A stretch of 5,774 nt of DNA from positions 1-5,774 of the forward strand of contig JAIDKJ010000032.1 of NCBI GenBank assembly GCA_029051835.1, in the 5' to 3' direction. The translations under genes and the position numbers were made by a program. The stretch comes from Paramuribaculum sp. (GTDB lineage: Bacteria; Bacteroidota; Bacteroidia; Bacteroidales; Muribaculaceae). Below the pieces are notes generated by a model. The model saw nothing but the letters and a program-made list of their open reading frames with translations. It searched no databases and was not told where the DNA came from. Within the stretch, counting starts at the first letter, position 1; every line of letters starts with the position of its first letter. Shown piece after piece: positions 1 to 4,754 of this stretch.

Positions 1-431
1 AAGGCCCGGCAGATAAGCAGTTTTCGCGTTTCGCCGCTCGATAGGTAGTTGACGCGCTTATCGGCCATGGCTTTCAGGTCGCAGGGCGAATCATGGGTTG
101 CCCCGCATGGAAGCAGATCGCTGACCAACGGCACTTCGTCGTTCATCGATGACTCGAACCGCTGTTGCATATAGGTGACTTTGCCTCCCGATAGCGAATG
201 GATGTCGGTAAATTCCAGTCGTTTTATCTTTATGTCGGCCACGGACGAGCGCAGCCGGTTGGTAGCAAGGTTGTGACCACGCTCTATGATGCGTCCGAGT
301 GTCGACTTTCCGGCTCCGTTCGGGCCTATCACCACTGTCGTGCCTGAGGGGATGGCTGTAGCCGTGGGGTTGGAGAGCGAAACGCCGATCCATTGCAGAC
401 GATCGCTCTCGAGAGTGATTATTGGGTTCAT
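1..431 (-). CDS. modF: ModF/PhrA-like ABC ATPase, N-terminal part (cut by window edge)
   Basis: The gene starts at the ATG at 431-429 and runs off the left edge, so 143 codons of a protein usually near 490 residues are visible. The Walker A motif GPNGAGKST is at residues 36-44, a likely Q-loop glutamine lies in YMQQ (about 89), and the ABC signature LSSGE is at 130-134. The stretch YLSSGETRKLLICRA closely resembles the first signature region of E. coli ModF (photorepair protein PhrA), which has two ABC cassettes on one chain and no membrane domain. It is therefore probably a soluble double-ABC protein. ModF is named for its place next to the molybdate transport genes, but its function is poorly known and no molybdate genes are seen here. 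Walker B and the second cassette lie outside the window. It lies 136 bp after the phosphate transporter on the same strand and probably has its own promoter. ABC ATPase is near certain; ModF subfamily is likely. Confidence 0.8.
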   Translation of the reverse strand, partial: MNPIITLESDRLQWIGVSLSNPTATAIPSGTTVVIGPNGAGKSTLGRIIERGHNLATNRLRSSVADIKIKRLEFTDIHSLSGGKVTYMQQRFESSMNDEVPLVSDLLPCGATHDSPCDLKAMADKRVNYLSSGETRKLLICRA

Positions 432-435
432 GGAC

Positions 436-468
436 GCAAAACTGCAAAAAATATTTCAGATGGCCAAA
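436..468 (-). promoter_or_regulatory. Candidate Bacteroides-type promoter of the modF-like gene
   Basis: Read on the minus strand, TTTG at 468-465 could be the -33 box and CAGTTTTG at 444-437 a -7 box with one mismatch to TAnnTTTG, separated by 20 bases. The start codon follows only five bases after the -7 box, so the transcript would be leaderless or nearly so. A nearby TATTTTTTG (453-445) is an alternative -7 box but has poorer spacing. This is pattern matching only. Confidence 0.4.
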
Positions 469-518
469 CCGATCGCTTCGTTCCGCGCTATGGAGTCGTG
501 GCGGAATGAGGCGATCGG
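469..518. repeat. Intergenic 18-bp inverted repeat
   Basis: Positions 469-486 pair with 501-518 around a 14-base loop. All 18 positions pair if the plus strand is transcribed, with two G-U wobbles (477/510 and 480/507). In minus-strand RNA those two positions become C-A and A-C mismatches, leaving 16 pairs. The repeat begins 49 bases after the stop codon of the transporter gene and ends directly against the candidate -33 box of the modF-like gene. No clean T-run follows on either strand, so it is not a textbook terminator. It could be a weak terminator or RNA 3'-end stabiliser for the transporter mRNA, or an operator. The rest of the 432-567 gap shows nothing else I can name. Confidence 0.65.
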
Positions 519-567
519 CAGTCGTAGTGGCTGATATGCGTCGAAATGCTGGGTCGGTAGGCCGGCG

Positions 568-2859
568 TCAGGCTTGTCGCGGCTCTCTTGCCGGGGTTCG
601 GGTGGAGTAGTTGCTGTCGACAAGTTTGGCGAACGCCCGCAGGTATTTTCTTATGCCCGAGATCATTTCCTGGCTCTCCTGCAGGAGGTTGAGATAGACG
701 TAGAGCACCGACATCGTTTTCGGATCGTCGCGGTGGATGCGTCCCTGCAGACGATGGTATGTGGCTGAGAGCGTGTCCTTGATCCCGTCGCAGTGGCGTC
801 GCAGCATCGCCACGGTTTCGATGTCGCCGGTCTGAGTCAGCGCGAGCGTGTCGTTGAAGAGCGTTTCGATGCGGGTGCGTATCGCGGCAAAGTCGGCGGC
901 GTATTGTCCGGGCAGGGGCAGGAAATTGTTTTCCACATGCTCTTTGCACACTTCATTGATGCGGTGGAGGTTGTAGAGTATCGACATGCAGCAGTTGTTG
1001 CTGGTATAGAACCATGCGCTCTTTTCAAGGGCCATCGACTGCGACAGCTTGCGCAGGCACAGAGTTTCTTTGCGCCTGTCGTTCTTGAGTTTCTTTTTGC
1101 CGTCGGCAAGAGTCCGTTCGGCTTTGTAGAGGGTCTTTACGTCGTCGTTGACAAACGCCTGCGTGATGCCGACATAGGTGTCACGTGCGTAGGCCATGAA
1201 CTGTTCCTGATTGCCGGAGATATACATCAGGAGCATGGGCCAGATCTGTGAGGGATCGTTGGTGGATATGATAGTGCGGAAAAGTGTGTCGCCCCCTTCG
1301 GCCGATTCCTTGGCGGAGCGTTTGAACCGCAGGTTGCTCCGTATGATAATGGCCACGGTCACCACTGCGAGAATGATCATCACGGCAATGCCTCCAAGGT
1401 GCATGGCAAGCACGAGGATGCCTGCGCCGAGGAATGCGGCTCCTGCGGTGATGAACCATCCGCCGATCACTGAGATGACTCCGGTGATGCGGAACACGGC
1501 GCTCTCGCGTCCCCATGCCCGGTCGGCCAGCGATGATCCCATGGCCACCATAAAGGTGACGAATGTGGTGGAGAGCGGGAGCTTCATCGATGTGCCGAGG
1601 GCTATGAGCGCGCCGGCGAGCACGAGGTTGACCGATCCTCTGACGAGGTCGAAGGCCGCACCCTGATCCATGATCGTTTCGTCGATATTGAAGCGGCGGT
1701 TGATCCATCGGCGTACCGAGGGGGGAGTGGCGTTTCGCGCCCAGTTGACGAGCGATATGGTCCAGCGCACGAGCCGGCGGCCGATGCGCGACGATCCGAA
1801 CATTTCATCGCCGGCTTCCTGCGATCCGAGTCCGATCTCGGTCTGCGACACTTTGCGTGCCTTGCGCGATGTGGCCAGCGATACGACCATTATCACTCCG
1901 GCTCCGATGAGAAACCATATCGAGGTGTCCGACGGTCCGTTAAGTGATCCCATGAGGTAGGAATGCGGGTCGCCGGCGCCGTTGGCGACATAGTCGGTGA
2001 AGGCCGACAGCCCCGACAGCGGCACTCCGATGAAGTTGACGAGGTCGTTGCCGGCAAATGCCATCGCAAGGGCGAATGTGCCCATCATCACGATCACTTT
2101 CAGTACGTTGACGCGCAGGGCATGGAGCAGTTGCATTATCAGGGTGAATCCGGCGAGGCACGATAGAATTATGACAGCCGTGTGGTCGTTGATCCATGCT
2201 TTCAGTTCGGGAGTCATGAAGGCGAGGTCTTTCAGACCCTTAATGAGCAGGAAGTAGACTATGGCAGTGGCGCAGATGCCGCCGAAAATGCCGATCTTCC
2301 ATTTCAGGTGACTGCGGTAGTTGAATGAGAACAGCAGTCGGGCGATGAATTGCACTACGGTGCCGAAGAAGAAGGCTATGGCTACCGAGAGGAATATGCC
2401 GAGTATGACGGAGAGCGCTTTTTCGGTGTTGAGCAGATCGTTGAAGCCCAGATCGGGTGTGTCGGTGGCCATTTTTATGAGCGATACCACGAATGTGGCT
2501 CCCAGCAGCTCGAATACCATCGACACGGTGGTGGAGGTCGGCATACCGAGCGAGTTGAATATGTCGAGCAGTATTATGTCGGTCACTATCACGGCCATGA
2601 ATATGCACGTAAGGTCGTAGAACGAGAAATGTTCAGGCCTGAAAATGCCGTGACGGGCTATATCCATCATGCCGTTGCTCATGGCCGCTCCGAGAAACAC
2701 TCCGATCGAGGCCACGATAATGATCCGTTTGAATGATGCGGCTTTCGACCCCATGGCCGAGTTGAGGAAGTTGACAGCGTCGTTGCTGACACCTACCGAC
2801 AGGTCAAACACTGCCAGCAGGAACAGGAATACCACGACGCACAGAAAAAGTAGTTCCAT
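568..2859 (-). CDS. PiT-family inorganic phosphate transporter with C-terminal PhoU-like domain
   Basis: The 763-residue product is a PHO4/PiT-type inner-membrane symporter, a family that takes up inorganic phosphate (or metal phosphate) with H+ or Na+. Both inverted halves show family signatures: GVSNDAVNF at about 23-31 and AGNDLVNFIGVP at 269-280 match the GxNDxxN phosphate-binding motif, and GMPTSTTVS (105-113) and KLPLSTTFV (426-434) are the paired P-S/T-S-T-T elements. About 12 hydrophobic segments lie between residues 4 and 507, interrupted by a charged loop at about 331-395. Residues about 515-763 are soluble, helical and charged, and look like a PhoU-type domain; simple PiT proteins of about 420-500 residues lack it. 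The ATG at 2859-2857 opens directly into the first membrane helix, so the start is well placed. No Shine-Dalgarno is visible; an A-rich stretch precedes the ATG. The gene follows the kinase gene by 137 bp on the same strand. The transporter family is certain; the tail assignment rests on its position and helical character. Confidence 0.93.
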   Translation of the reverse strand: MELLFLCVVVFLFLLAVFDLSVGVSNDAVNFLNSAMGSKAASFKRIIIVASIGVFLGAAMSNGMMDIARHGIFRPEHFSFYDLTCIFMAVIVTDIILLDIFNSLGMPTSTTVSMVFELLGATFVVSLIKMATDTPDLGFNDLLNTEKALSVILGIFLSVAIAFFFGTVVQFIARLLFSFNYRSHLKWKIGIFGGICATAIVYFLLIKGLKDLAFMTPELKAWINDHTAVIILSCLAGFTLIMQLLHALRVNVLKVIVMMGTFALAMAFAGNDLVNFIGVPLSGLSAFTDYVANGAGDPHSYLMGSLNGPSDTSIWFLIGAGVIMVVSLATSRKARKVSQTEIGLGSQEAGDEMFGSSRIGRRLVRWTISLVNWARNATPPSVRRWINRRFNIDETIMDQGAAFDLVRGSVNLVLAGALIALGTSMKLPLSTTFVTFMVAMGSSLADRAWGRESAVFRITGVISVIGGWFITAGAAFLGAGILVLAMHLGGIAVMIILAVVTVAIIIRSNLRFKRSAKESAEGGDTLFRTIISTNDPSQIWPMLLMYISGNQEQFMAYARDTYVGITQAFVNDDVKTLYKAERTLADGKKKLKNDRRKETLCLRKLSQSMALEKSAWFYTSNNCCMSILYNLHRINEVCKEHVENNFLPLPGQYAADFAAIRTRIETLFNDTLALTQTGDIETVAMLRRHCDGIKDTLSATYHRLQGRIHRDDPKTMSVLYVYLNLLQESQEMISGIRKYLRAFAKLVDSNYSTRTPAREPRQA

Positions 2860-2890
2860 TTTTTATCTATCCGTTTGTTGAATGCTTCTG

Positions 2891-2898
2891 CAAAGTAA
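2891..2898 (-). promoter_or_regulatory. Candidate -7 box of the phosphate transporter gene
   Basis: On the minus strand TTACTTTG, followed by CAG, differs from the TAnnTTTG consensus at one position. It lies 31 bases before the ATG, giving a leader of roughly 25 bases. I find no TTG at the expected -33 distance, so either the promoter depends on an activator or the match is chance. Transcription from the kinase gene upstream could also read through. Confidence 0.38.
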
Positions 2899-2905
2899 AA
2901 CATGG

Positions 2906-2924
2906 AATGTTTCATAAATGTTGC
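2906..2924. promoter_or_regulatory. Tandem 8-bp direct repeat with 11-bp period upstream of the transporter
   Basis: AATGTTTC (2906-2913) and AATGTTGC (2917-2924) match at seven of eight positions and start 11 bp apart, one helical turn. They lie between the candidate -7 box and the place where a -33 box would be expected. OmpR/PhoB-family regulators typically bind tandem repeats with a 10-11 bp period, so this could be a regulator site. The sequence does not match the E. coli Pho box, and the region is AT-rich, so chance is possible. Confidence 0.3.
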
Positions 2925-2952
2925 ACATTCATTAAATTTACTTTTAATGTGC
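2923..2952. repeat. AT-rich inverted repeat between kinase and transporter genes
   Basis: GCACATT (2923-2929) is the exact reverse complement of AATGTGC (2946-2952). Inside it AAA (2934-2936) can pair with TTT (2943-2945), leaving a four-base bulge. No T-run follows in the direction of transcription (minus strand), so a terminator for the kinase gene is unlikely. It overlaps the second direct-repeat unit by two bases and may belong to the same control region. The remaining bases to the kinase stop show only a weak five-pair hairpin. Confidence 0.4.
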
Positions 2953-2996
2953 TAAAGATGCTTCATGCAGAAGCCGCGGATCGTCGGCTACGGGAT

Positions 2997-4436
2997 TCAG
3001 CGCTGTCGCGGCAGGGTGACGGTGAACGATATGCCCCCTTCGGTGCGCGGAGCGGCGCTGACAGTGCCGCCGTGCCATGCTACGGCGTTTTTGACTATGG
3101 CCAGACCGAGGCCGGTGCCTCCTGCTCTTCTCGATCGGCCTTTGTCGATGCGGTAGAATCGTTCGAATATGTGCGGAAGGTGTTGCGGAGCTATGCCGCA
3201 GCCGTTGTCGGACACGTTGATCTCGATGTGGCGGCTGTCGATAAACTGGCTTATTTCTATCATGGATCCGCCGGAATACTCTATGGCGTTGGAGAGCAGA
3301 TTGCCGATCACCGACTCCATCAGCGAACGGTTGCCCGGTATGGGGCTGTCAAACGTCACGCCGTTGACAATTCTGATCCCTTTGGCGTCGGCCTGCAGGG
3401 TGTATTGTTCGATCGTTTCCGCTACGGTGTGCGCTATGTCGACCTGTTCCAGTGCTATCTGTGTGCTGCCGTCGTCGAGCCGGGTGATGGCGGCCACGTC
3501 GTCGAGCAGACGTGCGAGGCGTTGGCTGGCTCTGGCGCATTTGGTCAGTATCTCCTCGCGTTGCGACGGCGTCATGTCGGGGTGTGCCAGAAGCGTGTCG
3601 AGGCAGAGTTGCATTGAGGCCACCGGTGTCTTCAGCTCATGGTTGATATTGTTGGTGAGCCGCCGCTTCATGTCGCTCTTCTCCTGTTGCTGGCGTATGA
3701 CGGTCTGATGCTCGCGGTCGCGTTCGGTCACGGCCTGTTGCATTCTGGAGTATAGCCTGACGATATGCTCCGATATCTCTCCGAGCTCGTCGTGCGGAAA
3801 TGGTCCGGTGTCATGGATGCGCTCCCCGCGTTCGGCTTTTTCGGCGAAACGGTTGAGCCGGCTGACATGTTCGCCGACCCTTCTTGTGGCCATATATCCC
3901 AGCAGACACATGATGGTCATGATGGCAAGCAGTGTCCACATGAATCCGTAATCGGCCGACAGGAGCTGATGGAGAGTGACGTCGTAGGGCACTGCGGTGC
4001 GCACTACGAATTTCCCGTCGGAGGTGGCCGAATAGAAGTAGGTCTGTCCGGTGCTGTCGCTGTGGCGTCGCAGCGAATACCCCTTGCCTGTGCGCAGCGC
4101 CGCTGCTATTTCGTCGCGGTCAAGGTGGGGCGTTCCGGCGAGTGTGTCGACGGTGTTGTCGTATATGACCTTGCCTGAATGGTCGAGCACGCTCAGCCGC
4201 AGACCGGGAATGGAGCGGAGCAGTGGAGTGTGCGGCGCATCGGTCGGCAGGTTGCCTGATATCTCTTCCAGTATCATGGCGTTGAGATCCTGCAGGCGCG
4301 AGTCGAGTTCCTGCACCCTGAACTGCCGTTCGCGCTGGTATTGAAACACCGCGAAGCACACCGCCATAAGCAGCGAATAGGCCACCAGTCCGAGGAAAAG
4401 ACGTCGGTGGTAGGAGATTTTTTCAGACCATTTCAT
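2997..4436 (-). CDS. Membrane sensor histidine kinase, PhoR/RprX-like, without adjacent response regulator
   Basis: Read from the ATG at 4436-4434 the product has 479 residues. It has a membrane helix at about 13-33, an extracytoplasmic domain at 34-164, a second helix at about 165-183 and a HAMP-like segment at 185-236 (HDELGEIS at its end). The DHp domain contains NHELKTP at 265-271, with the phosphorylated His at 266. The ATPase domain shows the N-box NLLSNA (379-384), G1 DNGCGI (410-415), F-box IFERFYR (about 423-429) and G2 GGTGLGLA (439-446), so every catalytic motif is present. The sensor domain has VLDHSGKVIYDN followed by HLDRDEIAAAL, a pattern seen in PAS/Cache sensors of PhoR/WalK kinases. 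There is no cytoplasmic PAS domain. An in-frame ATG at 4514 would add 26 residues. I prefer 4436 because the usual short basic N-terminus then precedes the first helix, and the extra stretch is AT-rich and contains a perfect palindrome. No receiver gene lies on either side. Kinase class is certain; the signal is unknown. Confidence 0.93.
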   Translation of the reverse strand: MKWSEKISYHRRLFLGLVAYSLLMAVCFAVFQYQRERQFRVQELDSRLQDLNAMILEEISGNLPTDAPHTPLLRSIPGLRLSVLDHSGKVIYDNTVDTLAGTPHLDRDEIAAALRTGKGYSLRRHSDSTGQTYFYSATSDGKFVVRTAVPYDVTLHQLLSADYGFMWTLLAIMTIMCLLGYMATRRVGEHVSRLNRFAEKAERGERIHDTGPFPHDELGEISEHIVRLYSRMQQAVTERDREHQTVIRQQQEKSDMKRRLTNNINHELKTPVASMQLCLDTLLAHPDMTPSQREEILTKCARASQRLARLLDDVAAITRLDDGSTQIALEQVDIAHTVAETIEQYTLQADAKGIRIVNGVTFDSPIPGNRSLMESVIGNLLSNAIEYSGGSMIEISQFIDSRHIEINVSDNGCGIAPQHLPHIFERFYRIDKGRSRRAGGTGLGLAIVKNAVAWHGGTVSAAPRTEGGISFTVTLPRQR

Positions 4437-4505
4437 TGACGGTTTTATGATGGGTTTCTGCTGAATATAAAACGATATTGCGCGTAGAATATTTTTTTGT
4501 GAAGA

Positions 4506-4521
4506 AATTTTCATGAAAATT
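4506..4521. promoter_or_regulatory. Perfect 16-bp palindrome in the divergent kinase/tRNA region
   Basis: AATTTTCATGAAAATT is its own reverse complement over all 16 bases. It ends one base before the -33 TTG of the tRNA-Pro promoter and lies 70 bp upstream of the preferred kinase start. It could be an operator for a dimeric regulator or an AT-rich upstream activating element for the tRNA. No convincing TAnnTTTG promoter for the kinase is visible on the minus strand between 4437 and 4522. Confidence 0.4.
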
Positions 4522-4522
4522 G

Positions 4523-4554
4523 TTGTTTGTGAGCAAAAGAGTTTGTAACTTTGC
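4523..4554 (+). promoter_or_regulatory. Bacteroides-type promoter of tRNA-Pro
   Basis: TTG at 4523-4525 (-33) and TAACTTTG at 4546-4553 (-7) are separated by 20 bases, an exact match to the TAnnTTTG consensus and its usual spacing. Transcription should begin near 4557-4561, leaving a 5' leader of roughly 25 bases for RNase P to remove. This is the clearest promoter in the window. Confidence 0.82.
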
Positions 4555-4584
4555 AGCCGCTAACAGAAAGAAAGCACTGATGTC

Positions 4585-4658
4585 CGGGGTGTAGCACAGT
4601 TGGTTAGCGCGCCACGTTCGGGACGTGGAGGTCGGAAGTTCGAGTCTTCTCACCCCGA
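4585..4658 (+). tRNA. tRNA-Pro (anticodon CGG)
   Basis: This 74-base tRNA reads CCG codons. The acceptor stem pairs CGGGGTG (4585-4591) with CACCCCG (4651-4657), with A4658 as discriminator. The anticodon stem CCACG/CGTGG (4612-4616 and 4624-4628) closes the loop TTCGGGA, placing anticodon CGG at 4619-4621, with the G37 typical of proline tRNAs. The T-loop is TTCGAGT (4639-4645), closed by a five-pair stem with one G-T pair at its base. The D-stem GCAC/GCGC has an A-C mismatch at positions 12/23. The CCA end is not encoded; CAT follows the discriminator. It has its own promoter and terminator and so is transcribed alone. Confidence 0.95.
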
Positions 4659-4661
4659 CAT

Positions 4662-4710
4662 AAGAAGATAAGCTTAGGAGAGTATGCTCTCTTGAGCTTA
4701 TTTTCTTTTT
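4662..4710 (+). terminator. Strong rho-independent terminator after tRNA-Pro
   Basis: Positions 4662-4682 pair along their full length with 4687-4707 (21 pairs) around the four-base loop TATG, and the 3' side runs into TTTTCTTTTT. Three pairs are G-U wobbles (4667/4702, 4675/4694 and 4677/4692) that become mismatches on the other strand, so the element favours plus-strand transcripts. It starts four bases after the tRNA and separates it from uvrA. Confidence 0.88.
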
Positions 4711-4715
4711 ATGCG

Positions 4716-4749
4716 TTGTCGGAGGTTGGCGGGAATTTCGTAATTTTGC
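4716..4749 (+). promoter_or_regulatory. Bacteroides-type promoter of uvrA
   Basis: TAATTTTG at 4741-4748 is an exact TAnnTTTG match. The best -33 candidate is TTG at 4716-4718, with a spacer of 22 bases, slightly long. The uvrA start codon begins only six bases after the -7 box, so the mRNA would have little or no leader. It lies just after the tRNA terminator, so uvrA is its own unit. Confidence 0.7.
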
Positions 4750-4754
4750 ATACT

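Noticed and set aside
1211..1666. 151-codon plus-strand open frame within the transporter gene
   Set aside because: It overlaps the second PiT signature on the opposite strand and has a low-complexity composition typical of a shadow frame.
2972..2989. Small hairpin AGCCG/CGGCT just after the kinase stop codon
   Set aside because: Five pairs with an eight-base loop and no T-run is too weak to call a terminator.
2907..3617. 236-codon plus-strand open frame opposite the end of the kinase gene
   Set aside because: It lies antisense to the ATPase domain, whose motifs are intact on the other strand. It resembles no family I know and is explained by the GC-rich codon pattern of the kinase.
4437..4514. 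26-residue N-terminal extension of the kinase from the ATG at 4514
   Set aside because: The frame is open but AT-rich and contains part of a perfect palindrome. The later ATG gives the usual short basic lead into the first membrane helix. It remains an alternative start.
4423..4653. 76-codon minus-strand frame running across the tRNA gene
   Set aside because: It crosses the tRNA, its promoter and the kinase start in a different frame, so it cannot be a real gene in this arrangement.
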